A DNA stretch of 64,000 nt from Actinophytocola sp. (GTDB lineage Bacteria > Actinomycetota > Actinomycetes > Mycobacteriales > Pseudonocardiaceae). This document shows positions 33,481 to 41,650 of the stretch, piece after piece; positions within the stretch are counted from its first letter, which is position 1; the number at the start of each line of letters is the position of its first letter. The DNA lies in contig WHUB01000010.1 of NCBI GenBank assembly GCA_009377395.1, positions 21,537-85,536 of the forward strand, written 5' to 3'. The position numbers and the translations under genes were made by a program. A model generated the notes under the pieces. That model did no database searches, was not told the DNA's origin, and worked only from the letters and a program-made list of their open reading frames with translations.

Positions 33481-34992
33481 TCAGCCGTTCTCCGCGATGT
33501 CGGCCAGCACGGCGGCCAGCGTGCGCACCGGCACGCCGGTGCCGCCCTTGCCGGTATAGCCCCAGGGACTGTCGCTGTTGTACGACGGACCGGCGATGTC
33601 GATGTGCGCCCACGGCAGGTTCTCGGCGACGAACTCCCGCAGGAACACCCCGGCCACCAGCATCCCGCCCCAGCGGTGCCCGGTCACGTTGGCCAGGTCC
33701 GCCAGCGTCGAGTCGAGATCGCCGCGCAGCTCGTCCGGCAGCGGCATCGGCCAGCCGCCCTCGCCGGTGCGCTGCGCCAGCGTCGCGATCCGGTCGCGGA
33801 ACTCGTCCGAGCCCATGATCCCCGCCGTGCGGTTGCCGAGCGCGACGACCTGCGCGCCGGTGAGCGTCGACGTCTCGATCAGGTAGTCCGGCTCGTCCTC
33901 GCAGGCGCGCACGATCGCGTCGGCCAGCACCAGCCTGCCCTCGGCGTCGGTGTTGAGCACCTCGACGGTCTTGCCGCCGTACATCCGCAGCACGTCGCCC
34001 GGCCGGTACGCGGTCGCCGACGGCATGTTCTCCGCCAGCGGCAGGTACGCGGTGACCTCGAGCGGGTAGTTCAGCTTGGCGGCCAGCACGGCGGTGGCGA
34101 GCATGGCGGCGGCCCCGGCCATGTCCGAGGTCATCTTGTCCATGTTCGCTGCGGGCTTGAGCGAGATGCCGCCGGTGTCGAAGGTGATGCCCTTGCCGAC
34201 CAGCGCGACCTTGCGCGCCTTCTTGCCGCCCTTGTGCCGCACCCGCACCAGCCGCGGCGGCCGCGACGAGCCGCCGCCGACGCCGAGGACGCCGCCGTAG
34301 CCCTGGCGTTCGAGTTCCTTCTCGTCCAGCACCTCGACGTCGAGGCCGTTCTCGTTGGCCAGCGCGACCGCCCGCTCCGCGAACGACGCCGGGAACAGGT
34401 CGCTCGGCGGGGTGTTGACCAGGTCGCGGGCGATGATCACCGACTCCGCGATCGCGGTCGCCGCGGTGACGGTCTTCTGCTGCGCCTGCTGCTCGCCCGG
34501 CTCCGGGGCGACGACATCGACCTCGGCGACGGGCGTGCCGTTCCGCTCGGACTTGTACTCGGTGAAGCTGTACGCGCCGAGCGCGGTGCCCTCGACGGCG
34601 CCCTGCAGGTCGACGGCCGACAGCGTGGTGACGGCGTGGGAGACGTCGGTCAGCGCCCGGGCGGCGGCGCCGGAGGCGAGCCGCACCTGCTGCGCGCTGA
34701 TCTCGCCGTCCTCGGACTTGCCGAGCCCGGCGGCGTAAACCGCCTTGGCGCCCAGCTTGCCGAACGCGGGTACCTTGACCAGCTCCTCCGCCTTGCCGGT
34801 CGCGCCGAGCGCGGTCAGCGTCTCGACGAGTGTGCCGTCGAACGCGGCGTCGACGACGTCGCTGCCCGGCGCCAGCGTCAGCGTGCCGTCCGAGTTATCG
34901 GCCTTGACCGTGCCGATGATGATGACCTCGGCCTTGCGCTTGCTGATGGCGGCATCGGTGTTGTCGATCAGTGCGAACGTGGGCACGGTCAC
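33481..34992 (-). CDS. pepA: Leucyl aminopeptidase (M17)
   Basis: 503 residues. Cytosolic two-metal aminopeptidase removing N-terminal Leu and other residues. The M17 signature NTDAEGRLVLADA is near residue 325, with the metal-site segments VALVGKGITFDTGGISLKP near 235 and MTSDMAGAAAM just after; N-terminal macro-like domain 1-160. GTG 34992 behind GAGGAG. Orthologue of Rv2213 (pepB) by position, between the E2 block and ilvE. Active-site lysine (GKGITFD) and arginine (EGRL) are both kept. Confidence 0.95.
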   Translation of the reverse strand: MTVPTFALIDNTDAAISKRKAEVIIIGTVKADNSDGTLTLAPGSDVVDAAFDGTLVETLTALGATGKAEELVKVPAFGKLGAKAVYAAGLGKSEDGEISAQQVRLASGAAARALTDVSHAVTTLSAVDLQGAVEGTALGAYSFTEYKSERNGTPVAEVDVVAPEPGEQQAQQKTVTAATAIAESVIIARDLVNTPPSDLFPASFAERAVALANENGLDVEVLDEKELERQGYGGVLGVGGGSSRPPRLVRVRHKGGKKARKVALVGKGITFDTGGISLKPAANMDKMTSDMAGAAAMLATAVLAAKLNYPLEVTAYLPLAENMPSATAYRPGDVLRMYGGKTVEVLNTDAEGRLVLADAIVRACEDEPDYLIETSTLTGAQVVALGNRTAGIMGSDEFRDRIATLAQRTGEGGWPMPLPDELRGDLDSTLADLANVTGHRWGGMLVAGVFLREFVAENLPWAHIDIAGPSYNSDSPWGYTGKGGTGVPVRTLAAVLADIAENG

Positions 34993-35077
34993 GGTGGCTC
35001 CTCGCGCGGGTCGGGGTGAACGTGCGCCATGCTAATGAACCCGGCGGTGACGTAGCGACAACAGGTGGTGATCGATC

Positions 35078-35974
35078 GTGATACTCGGCGCGGGCCTGCT
35101 GATGGCGGGCGCGGCCGGGGCGGCCTTCGCCGGACCGTACTTTCCCGCCGGGATCGTCCTGGCCGCGCTGCTCGTCTGGTCCCTGCGGCGCGCAGACGCG
35201 CGTCGTGGCGACAACGCCGTCCAGCGCCACCTCTGGGCCGCCGGCCACCTCGCCCTCGGCGCGGCGTTCGCGGGCACGGCCGCCGAGTACGTGCTGCCGG
35301 AGGCGAAGGCGCTGGTCGCGGTGGCGCTGGTCGTCGTCGCCGGGCTCGCCGCGTTGCGGGTGGACGTCTCGGACACCGCGCGGTGGGTGGTCACGGCGGT
35401 GCTGTCGGTCGTGGCGGTCGGGTTCGTCGCGGTGTGCTTCGGGCTCACCCCTGTCGAGCCCGCGTCGAGCGGGCTCGCGGGGGAGCCGGTCACGGCCGGC
35501 GGGCTGGTCGCCGCGCTGCCCGGCGTGCTGCTCAGCACCGTGCTGTTCGTGGCGCTGTTCGCCCACGTCCGCCGGGGTTGGAGCATCGCGGTCGGCGTGG
35601 CGCTGGCCGTCGCGGTGTCGGCGGGCGCGCTCTACCAGCTCGGCCCGGTGCGGCTCGGGCTGGCGAACACCTCGCTGCGCGACGCGCTCGCCGCCGCCGA
35701 CGCCGGCACGCTGATGACGCTGTTCAACACCGTCGTCGTGCTCGCGACACTGCCCGCGCTGCTCGCGGTGCTGGCCTCGGCGCGACGGGAGCTGGCGCCA
35801 TCGGGCGCCCCGGTCGTCGTCGCCGGGTACGGGCTCGCGGCGGTCGCCACCCTGCTCGGCCCGCCCGACACGCTGCTGCTCGCGTCCGCCGCCGCACTCA
35901 GTGCCATGCTGATCGGCTTGTTACGGAACCGACGGTGCCGTGCGAGCGTGTCAAGCGATACTGTTCCCCCATGA
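35078..35974 (+). CDS. Hypothetical multi-pass membrane protein
   Basis: 298 residues with eight to ten hydrophobic segments (for example 2-19, 21-35, 75-93, 98-119, 140-162, 168-186, 205-232, 240-258, 262-280) separated by short loops, and no conserved charged motif. Not recognised. GTG 35078 has a weak ribosome site. The reading frame ends four bases into ilvE (ATGA), so the two genes are translationally coupled, although the ilvE -10-like GATACT sits inside the end of this gene. In M. tuberculosis the position next to ilvE is taken by gcvT, which is absent here. Confidence 0.6.
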   Translation: MILGAGLLMAGAAGAAFAGPYFPAGIVLAALLVWSLRRADARRGDNAVQRHLWAAGHLALGAAFAGTAAEYVLPEAKALVAVALVVVAGLAALRVDVSDTARWVVTAVLSVVAVGFVAVCFGLTPVEPASSGLAGEPVTAGGLVAALPGVLLSTVLFVALFAHVRRGWSIAVGVALAVAVSAGALYQLGPVRLGLANTSLRDALAAADAGTLMTLFNTVVVLATLPALLAVLASARRELAPSGAPVVVAGYGLAAVATLLGPPDTLLLASAAALSAMLIGLLRNRRCRASVSSDTVPP

Positions 35975-37074
35975 CGAACGCTTTGCCATTTACCCATACG
36001 CCCAACACGTCCCCGGCGACCCCGGAGCGCGTTGCGGAGGTATTGGCTAACCCGGGGTTCGGCATCTACTTCACCGATCACATGGTGACCGTCGACTGGA
36101 ACGCCGAGCAGGGCTGGCACGACGCCGCCGTCACGCCCTACGCCCCGTTCACCCTCGACCCGGCGACGTCCGTGCTGCACTACGGGCAGGCGATCTTCGA
36201 AGGGCTCAAGGCGTACCGGCAGCCGGACGGCTCCATCGCCGCATTCCGCCCCGACATGAACGCCGCCCGGTTCCGCACCTCGGCCAGCAGGCTGGCGATG
36301 GCCGAGCTGCCCGAGGACGTGTTCCTCGAGTCGCTGCGTGAGCTGATCGCCGTCGACGGCCGCTGGGTGCCGGGCGCCGAAGGCGCGTCGCTCTACCTGC
36401 GCCCGTTCACCATTTCCACCGAGGTCGGTCTCGGCGTGAACCGGCCGGCGGGCTCCTACCGGTACACGCTGTTCGCCTCCCCGGCCGGCTCGTACTTCGC
36501 GAGCGGCCCGAAGCCGGTGAAGCTGTGGATGTCGACCGAATACAGCAGGGCCGCGCCGGGCGGCACCGGCTACGCCAAATGCGCTGGCAACTACGCCGCC
36601 TCGTTCCTGCCGCAGGCCAAGGCCGTCGAGGAAGGCTGTGACCAGGTGGTCTACCTCGACGCGGCCAGCCACGAGTGGGTGGAGGAGCTCGGCGGCATGA
36701 ACCTGTTCTTCGTGCTCGGCTCGGGCAAGGACGCGCGCCTCGTCACGCCGGAGCTGACCGGCACGCTGCTGCCGGGGGTCACCCGCGACTCGGTGATCAC
36801 GCTGGCAGGCGACTTCGGCTACGACGTCGAGGAGCGCAAGTTCTCGGCGGAGGAGTGGGAGAAGACGGCCGTCTCCGGCGAGCTGACCGAGGTGTTCGCC
36901 TGCGGCACCGCCGCCGTCATCACCCCGGTCGGCCACGTCAAGCACGCTGGCGGCGAGTTCAGCATCGCGGGCGGCGAGCCCGGCGAGATCACCATGCGGC
37001 TGCGCGAGGAGCTGATGGGCATCCAGGTCGGCGCCCGCCAGGACCCGCACGGCTGGCGGTACCCGCTGTCCTGA
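35971..37074 (+). CDS. ilvE: Branched-chain amino acid aminotransferase
   Basis: 367 residues, fold type IV PLP aminotransferase, last step of Leu/Ile/Val synthesis. The PLP lysine is Lys203 in [14 protein letters not shown]; the cofactor-binding [11 protein letters not shown] and the [12 protein letters not shown] phosphate loop near 310 follow. The substrate-binding FxxG loop and LYLRPFTIS are as in actinobacterial IlvE. ATG 35971 overlaps the preceding gene (ATGA). A perfect hairpin follows the stop and faces the convergent cobT. Confidence 0.96.
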   Translation: MTNALPFTHTPNTSPATPERVAEVLANPGFGIYFTDHMVTVDWNAEQGWHDAAVTPYAPFTLDPATSVLHYGQAIFEGLKAYRQPDGSIAAFRPDMNAARFRTSASRLAMAELPEDVFLESLRELIAVDGRWVPGAEGASLYLRPFTISTEVGLGVNRPAGSYRYTLFASPAGSYFASGPKPVKLWMSTEYSRAAPGGTGYAKCAGNYAASFLPQAKAVEEGCDQVVYLDAASHEWVEELGGMNLFFVLGSGKDARLVTPELTGTLLPGVTRDSVITLAGDFGYDVEERKFSAEEWEKTAVSGELTEVFACGTAAVITPVGHVKHAGGEFSIAGGEPGEITMRLREELMGIQVGARQDPHGWRYPLS

Positions 37075-37082
37075 CGATCCGG

Positions 37083-37111
37083 TGCCCTCGCCGGGTCACT
37101 CAGCGAGGGCG
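37083..37111. terminator. Bidirectional hairpin terminator between ilvE and cobT
   Basis: Arms GCCCTCGC (37084-37091) and GCGAGGGC (37103-37110), eight perfect pairs with an 11-base loop. It starts 9 bases after the ilvE stop, and its right arm covers the last codons of cobT. No T-run, so factor-independent ending would be weak; placement between convergent genes supports the call. Confidence 0.6.
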
Positions 37112-38127
37112 CGCACCGTCGTGGTCAGCAGTGGCAGGGTCGCGACCACTCCGGCGTCGGCGGCCCCGCCGAGCCGCAGGTCCAGCAGTGGCGCGCGGTT
37201 GAGCTGTTCGAGCGCGAGCTGGTGGGCGGGTTCGGTGCTCGTGCTCGCCGCGAGCAGCCACGCCCGGGTGCCCGGGGCGAGCTCCTCGGCCAGCATCGCG
37301 GCGGTGCAGACCGTCAGCCCGCCGAGCACGACCGGGGTGCGGCGGGCCGCCGCCTGCGCGAGGAACCCCGCCAGCGCGGCGATGTCGGCGCCACCCGCGG
37401 TGCGCAGCAGCGCGAGCGGGTCGGCGAGGTGCGGCTTGGCGCGCCGCAGCGCGTCGCGCACCGCCACGGTCTTGGCCGCCCAGCCGTGGTCGTCGATGCC
37501 CGAGCCGCGTCCGACGGCCTCGACCGGCTCGGTGCCGGTCATGGCGGCGACCAGCGTCGTGGCCGGGGTGGTGCTGCCGACGCCGACTCCGGCGGCGACC
37601 AGCAGGTCCGCACCGGAGTCGATCTCGGCATCGGCCACGCTGACGCCCGCCCGGATGGCTGCCTGTGTGTCGGCCTCGGTGAGGGCGTCGGCGACGTCGA
37701 TGGGCTCGCTGGCGTGCCCGAGCGACAGCTCGCCGTCGCCCTCGGTGACACCGACGTCGACGACGCGCATCCCGGCGCCGACGGCGTCCGCGACCACGGC
37801 CAGCGGCCCCGACCCGGTCGCCAGGGCGGCGGCAAGCTCCTTGGTCGTCCCGGCCTCGCGGGCGGAGACGCCCCGGGCCGCGATGCCGTGGTCGGCGGCG
37901 AACACGACGACGCGGGTGCGGGCCGGTTCGCGCGGCGGGCACTGGCCCTGGCAGCCGGCGAGCCAGGCGGCGGCCGTGGTGAGCGCGCCGAGCCCGAGCG
38001 GACCGGCGGCCGAGGTGACCGTGTTGTCGGCGCCGCCGAGCCGGAGGGTGGCGGCGTGCGCACTGCCGTCCGGCGGGCTGACCTGGGCGAAGCGGACCGT
38101 GCTGGTGTCCTCGCTCGGTTCCGTCAT
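37096..38127 (-). CDS. cobT: Nicotinate-nucleotide-dimethylbenzimidazole phosphoribosyltransferase family (CobT)
   Basis: 343 residues. CobT makes alpha-ribazole phosphate for the cobalamin lower ligand. Family motifs: FAADHGIAARGVS (77-89), GAGMRVVDVGV, GRGSGIDDHGWAAK and TAGGADIAALAGFLAQAA. The active-site segment that reads GEMGIGNTT in Salmonella CobT is AGVGVGSTT (179-187), so the glutamate is replaced, and the later GG-x-E motif has Asp. ATG 38127 overlaps the DUF3043 gene by ATGA. No other cobalamin gene is in the window. Function could differ in base specificity. Confidence 0.82.
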   Translation of the reverse strand: MTEPSEDTSTVRFAQVSPPDGSAHAATLRLGGADNTVTSAAGPLGLGALTTAAAWLAGCQGQCPPREPARTRVVVFAADHGIAARGVSAREAGTTKELAAALATGSGPLAVVADAVGAGMRVVDVGVTEGDGELSLGHASEPIDVADALTEADTQAAIRAGVSVADAEIDSGADLLVAAGVGVGSTTPATTLVAAMTGTEPVEAVGRGSGIDDHGWAAKTVAVRDALRRAKPHLADPLALLRTAGGADIAALAGFLAQAAARRTPVVLGGLTVCTAAMLAEELAPGTRAWLLAASTSTEPAHQLALEQLNRAPLLDLRLGGAADAGVVATLPLLTTTVRALAE

Positions 38128-38786
38128 GAGACCTTGACCGGGTCGCCCGGCTTCACCCGTGGCTTCGGTACCCGCAACCTGCGGATCTGGCTCGCCCTGA
38201 TGAAGGCGTACCAGATGATGGTGCGGTTCTTGATGTCTTCCTTCGGGAAGTTCTCCCGCGCGAGCTGAGCGATGCGCCTGCCGTTGTAGAAGCCCTCGAT
38301 CACCATCGCGGCCAGCATCGCCATGGTGATCAGCGTCGCCCACCGCTGGACCTCCATGTTGGGGACGAGCAGCGAGATGAACACCAGGATCGCCAGTGGC
38401 ATGAACAGCCCGAGCAGGTTGTGCCGGGCGTCGATGCAGTCGCGCACGAACGCCTTCACCGGGCCCCGGTCGCGCGGCAGCAGGTAGCGGTCGTCGCCTG
38501 CCATCATGCGCTCGCGACGCTCCCGCATCATGGCCTTGCGGTCTTCCTTGCTGGTCGGGTTGGACTTGCGGACCTCCCGGCTGCGCTTCATCGCCTCCCG
38601 CGTCGTCTTGGGCGGCGGTGCGACCGGGCCACGCCGCCTGCTCTCGGCGTCCCGCCTGCTGGGGGTGGCACGGCCCTTCTTGGGGGTGTGCGCCCGGCTC
38701 GGCGCCTCGCCGTCGACGTCGGAGGCGACGTCCTCGGTGCCGTCGTCCTCGGGTGATGAGCTGCTGTTGCGACGCAAAAACCTCAC
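38124..38786 (-). CDS. DUF3043 membrane protein
   Basis: 220 residues. A long hydrophilic, strongly charged N-terminal half (RNSSSSPEDDG..., then basic RKSNPTSKEDRKAMMRERRERMM) is followed by DRGPVKAFVRDCIDARHNLLGLFMPLAILVFI and a second hydrophobic segment at about 150-170, then YNGRRIAQLARENFP. That matches the actinobacterial DUF3043 family, of unknown function. Two membrane helices. Divergent from erpA with 187 bases between, and translationally coupled to cobT. Position agrees with the erpA-linked DUF3043 gene in mycobacteria. Confidence 0.8.
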   Translation of the reverse strand: MRFLRRNSSSSPEDDGTEDVASDVDGEAPSRAHTPKKGRATPSRRDAESRRRGPVAPPPKTTREAMKRSREVRKSNPTSKEDRKAMMRERRERMMAGDDRYLLPRDRGPVKAFVRDCIDARHNLLGLFMPLAILVFISLLVPNMEVQRWATLITMAMLAAMVIEGFYNGRRIAQLARENFPKEDIKNRTIIWYAFIRASQIRRLRVPKPRVKPGDPVKVS

Positions 38787-38973
38787 GCTGTCAGCCTATT
38801 GCACCGGGGCTGTGGCGGGTGCAACAGGTCGCGGGACCGATACGTCACAGCGTTGCCCCCATCCGCGCGTCATATGTCACCATGGATATCAGACAACTGC
38901 GTGGGAACAGACCGCGCGGCCACAGCGTTGGACACGTGCAGAACGACTACGCGCGAACCTCGATGGGAGAGCC

Positions 38974-39348
38974 ATGACGACTGCTGAGCAGAGCGGCGCG
39001 CCGACCGAGACCGGAACGGAGACGCATGGTGTCGTGCTGACCGACACCGCCGCCGCCAAGGCCAAGGCCCTGCTCGAGCAGGAGGGCCGGGACGACATGC
39101 ACCTGCGCATCGCGGTGCAGCCTGGTGGCTGTGCCGGCCTGCGCTACCAGCTGTTCTTCGACGAGCGCACGCTCGACGGTGACCTGTTCCGTGACTTCAA
39201 CGGGCTGCAGGTCGCGGTGGACCGGATGAGCGCCCCGTACGTCGAAAAGGCCGTCATCGACTTCGTCGACTCGATCGAGAAGCAGGGCTTCACCATCGAG
39301 AACCCGAATGCGGGCGGCTCCTGCGCCTGCGGCGACTCCTTCAACTGA
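38974..39348 (+). CDS. erpA: HesB/IscA-type iron-sulfur insertion protein
   Basis: 124 residues, A-type Fe-S carrier. The three cluster cysteines are Cys53 (GGCAGLRY), Cys117 and Cys119 (GGSCACGDSF). The N-terminal 20 residues are an extra low-complexity stretch. Likely to deliver clusters to aconitase, LipA or the Rieske protein encoded in this window, by inference only. ATG 38974 behind GGGAGAG. A strong hairpin follows the stop. Orthologue of Rv2204c by position. Confidence 0.93.
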   Translation: MTTAEQSGAPTETGTETHGVVLTDTAAAKAKALLEQEGRDDMHLRIAVQPGGCAGLRYQLFFDERTLDGDLFRDFNGLQVAVDRMSAPYVEKAVIDFVDSIEKQGFTIENPNAGGSCACGDSFN

Positions 39349-39365
39349 CCTCGCGCACACACCGG

Positions 39366-39392
39366 GGCCGCGAGCCGACAGTGGCTCGCGGC
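39366..39392. terminator. Hairpin terminator downstream of erpA
   Basis: GCCGCGAGCC and GGCTCGCGGC pair over ten bases around a GACAGT loop, 17 bases after the erpA stop and 22 before the stop of the opposing small gene. No T-run. Works for either strand. Confidence 0.7.
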
Positions 39393-39414
39393 TTCGGCGT
39401 GCGTTCCGGCGGTC

Positions 39415-39585
39415 TCAGACGTACTCGTCCAGGTCGGCGACCTGGGCCTCGCACCGCTCGTCGACCTCCCAGCGGGGTGCGGCGCGGGGCGGCACCACCG
39501 AGGGCGAGACGTCGAGCGGGCGCGGGATGTCGGCGCAGTCCTCGATGAGCTGCTGCCAGGTTTCGGGATCCTTGACTGTGCTCAC
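39415..39585 (-). CDS. Small acidic hypothetical protein
   Basis: 56 residues from GTG 39585: VSTVKDPETWQQLIEDC, a proline-rich middle (VVPPRAAPRW) and an acidic end (ADLDEYV). Codon use has the strong third-position GC bias of the neighbours, which supports it as real. No signal peptide; two cysteines but no metal motif. Convergent with erpA across the hairpin terminator. Not recognised. Confidence 0.55.
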   Translation of the reverse strand: MSTVKDPETWQQLIEDCADIPRPLDVSPSVVPPRAAPRWEVDERCEAQVADLDEYV

Positions 39586-39685
39586 GACGTCGACGGTAGG
39601 CGGCTCCGGAGGCTCCCGGTAGCCTTACCACTGGGTAGTCTCCCCATCGGGGGTATGACGTGGCGACTGGGCGGCTCCCAGTGAC

Positions 39686-39769
39686 GTCGTGTCCCACGTT
39701 CGTGCCGCCGTGTCCTGCGCCCAGGGCGTTGTGTCCTGCGTTCCTGCCTGCGTGTTCCACGCTCACGGC
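39686..39769 (+). repeat. 21-bp repeat array B (four forward units)
   Basis: Four contiguous 21-base units, all with the GTGT core on the plus strand. The last unit overlaps the stop codon of the QueA-like gene by seven bases. Unit 39707-39727 differs from the inverted unit 25289-25309 at only one of 21 positions. Same family as arrays A and C. Confidence 0.85.
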
Positions 39770-40815
39770 AGGAACAGCATCGAGTCCCCGAACTCGTGCC
39801 ACCGGTAGTCCCGCCGGATCGCCGCGTCGTAGGCGGACCCGACCAGCTCCGCGCCCGCGACGGCTTCGAGCAGCAGCAGGTGGCTGGCCTCCGGTGGATG
39901 CAGCCCGGTGATCAGGCCGGTGACCACGCGTGCGGGCCGGTCCGGGCCGAGCACGAGGTCCGTCCAGTCTCGGCCCGCCGCCACGGTGCCGTCCGAAGCG
40001 GCGGTCGTCTCCAGCGCCCGGGTAACGGTGGTGCCGACGGCGACGACCCGGCCCCCTGCCGCCGCCGTCGCCGTGACCTGCGCCGCCGTCGCGGCGGGCA
40101 CGACGAACCGCTCCGGCGCCGGAGGTTCGTGCAGCTCGGGGCTCGACACCCCGGTGTGCAGCACGATCGGCACCACGGCGACGCCCTTCGCCATCAGCCG
40201 GACCACGAGGTCGGACGTGAACGGCCTGCCCGCGCTGGGCATCTCCGCGCTGCCCGGCTCGGTCGCGAACACCGTTTGGTAGTCGGTGAGCGGGTAGCGC
40301 TCGCGGACGTAGCCGTACCGGATCGGCCTGCCGAACCGCGTCAGGTAGTCGGCGAGGTCGGTGTCCGGGGTGACGGTGGCGCGCCACAGCCGGGAGCTGA
40401 GCACGTCCGGGTCGGGATAGGGCCACACCAGCCGCAGGCACCTGCCGTCCGGCAGGCCGACGACGTCCCCGGGGCCGCCGCTGAGATCGGGGCCGTGGCC
40501 GTCGGGCCTGCGCAGCTCCAGGACCCAGTCGCCGTCGTCGAGCCGGGTCGACACGTGCACCGGCACGTGCCCGCCGTCCGGGCGGGTGCCGTCGAGGGCG
40601 GCCGGCAGCGTCGCCGAGGTGTTGACCACGACGACGTCGCCCGGTCCAATGTGGTCGGTCAGGTCGCGGAAGCGGGCGTGCTCGATCGACGACGGCCGGG
40701 CGACGAGCAGCCGTACCCCGTCGCGGGCGAGGCCGCGTCGTTCCGGTGGTTCGGTGGCGTCGGCGTCCGGTGGCAGGGTGAAGCGCGTCGCCGGTGTGAA
40801 CGAGACGGCCGTCAT
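39763..40815 (-). CDS. QueA-like S-adenosylmethionine:tRNA ribosyltransferase-isomerase family protein
   Basis: 350 residues, about the length of E. coli QueA, which adds the ribosyl group of SAM to 7-aminomethyl-deazaguanine in tRNA. Family marks: VVVNTSATLPAAL near 65, DYQTVFATEPGSAEMPSAGRPFTSDLV near 200 (QueA has PTAGLHFT here), VGTTVTRALE and LHPPEASHLLLLEA near 315. The altered AGRPFT segment and the lack of any other queuosine gene leave the substrate in doubt. ATG 40815 overlaps the stop of the SDR gene (ATGA), so both are made from the MerR-type promoter at 41529-41559. Its 3' end abuts repeat array B. Confidence 0.8.
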   Translation of the reverse strand: MTAVSFTPATRFTLPPDADATEPPERRGLARDGVRLLVARPSSIEHARFRDLTDHIGPGDVVVVNTSATLPAALDGTRPDGGHVPVHVSTRLDDGDWVLELRRPDGHGPDLSGGPGDVVGLPDGRCLRLVWPYPDPDVLSSRLWRATVTPDTDLADYLTRFGRPIRYGYVRERYPLTDYQTVFATEPGSAEMPSAGRPFTSDLVVRLMAKGVAVVPIVLHTGVSSPELHEPPAPERFVVPAATAAQVTATAAAGGRVVAVGTTVTRALETTAASDGTVAAGRDWTDLVLGPDRPARVVTGLITGLHPPEASHLLLLEAVAGAELVGSAYDAAIRRDYRWHEFGDSMLFLP

Positions 40816-41522
40816 GCCGGAGCCGCCTCGGTCAGATCCGCGCCACGGTAACGGCCGCTCGGCAGGCCGGAGCTGAGCAATCGCAGCAGCGCGGGCACGA
40901 CGCTGGCCGGGTCGGCGCGGTCGCTGATGTCCTCGCCGGGGAACGCCGCTTGGTGCATGGCGGTGTTCATGTCGCCGGGGTCGAACGCGTACACCCGCAG
41001 TTCCGGATGCTCGGCGCCGAGGATCGCGAACAGGTGATCCAGTGCCGCCTTCGACGGGCCGTAACCACCCCAGCATGGGTACGGTTCGACGGCGGCGTCG
41101 GACGAGATGGCGACGATCCGGCCGTCATGCGCCCGCAACTGCGGCAGCAGTAGCTGGGTGAGGGCGAGCGGTGCGAAGACGTTCACCGCGTACACCCGCT
41201 CGACGGCATCGAGGGGGTAGTCGGCCAGCGACGGCATCGGACTCGTGCCGAGCTCACTGGCGTTGTGGATCACCAGCGACGCGCCACCCGCTCGTTCTGC
41301 CGCCGCTGCCAGCGACTGGCGATGCGCGGGGTCGGTGATGTCGCCCGCCACGGCGGTCACGGATCCTGGTGGCAGGGCAGCGGTCGCGGAGGTGAGCCGG
41401 TCGGCGTCGCGCGCGTCGGTCACCACGTGCCAGCCGGTGCGGACCAGCTCGGTGACGGTGGCTAGGCCGAGGCCGCGTGAGCCTCCGGTGACGATGGCGA
41501 TGGGTGTCGTGGAATCGGTCAT
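40812..41522 (-). CDS. Short-chain dehydrogenase/reductase
   Basis: 236 residues. Classical SDR: TGGSRGLG near residue 12, VIHNASELG (the NNAG position with variant residues), catalytic Ser in AISSDAA and YGPSKAAL (Tyr-x3-Lys) near 150, FDPGDMNT. The HNAS variant in the NNAG position is unusual. ATG 41522 lies at or within a base of the expected transcription start, so the mRNA may be leaderless. Coupled to the QueA-like gene. A redox- or drug-responsive role is suggested by its MerR-type promoter. Confidence 0.85.
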   Translation of the reverse strand: MTDSTTPIAIVTGGSRGLGLATVTELVRTGWHVVTDARDADRLTSATAALPPGSVTAVAGDITDPAHRQSLAAAAERAGGASLVIHNASELGTSPMPSLADYPLDAVERVYAVNVFAPLALTQLLLPQLRAHDGRIVAISSDAAVEPYPCWGGYGPSKAALDHLFAILGAEHPELRVYAFDPGDMNTAMHQAAFPGEDISDRADPASVVPALLRLLSSGLPSGRYRGADLTEAAPA

Positions 41523-41528
41523 GACCCC

Positions 41529-41559
41529 ATCGTCAAACTTCAAGTTAACTCGAAGTCAA
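41529..41559 (-). promoter_or_regulatory. MerR/SoxR-type promoter and operator of the SDR-QueA-like unit
   Basis: On the minus strand TTGACT (41559-41554) and GACGAT (41534-41529) are 19 bases apart, the stretched spacing of MerR-controlled promoters. Between them lies the near-palindrome CTTCAAGTTAACTCGAAG (41538-41555), very close to the E. coli SoxR box (CCTCAAGTTAACTTGAGG). The SDR start codon follows the -10 by six bases. Confidence 0.7.
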
Positions 41560-41568
41560 GTTTTTTGC

Positions 41569-41631
41569 GGCGGCAATGTGGAACACGGCGGCAGGAGCGC
41601 AGGACACAGCGGCAGGAACGCAGGACACGAC
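41569..41631 (-). repeat. 21-bp repeat array C (three inverted units)
   Basis: Three contiguous 21-base units with the GTGT core on the minus strand, lying between the MerR-type promoter and the stop of the hydroxylase gene (19 bases away). Same family as arrays A and B. Confidence 0.85.
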
Positions 41632-41650
41632 GCAAAACCGGGGTGCCGCC

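Noticed and set aside
25205..41631. The 21-bp arrays as CRISPR
   Set aside because: Units are contiguous with no spacers, are degenerate, switch orientation, and no cas gene is present.
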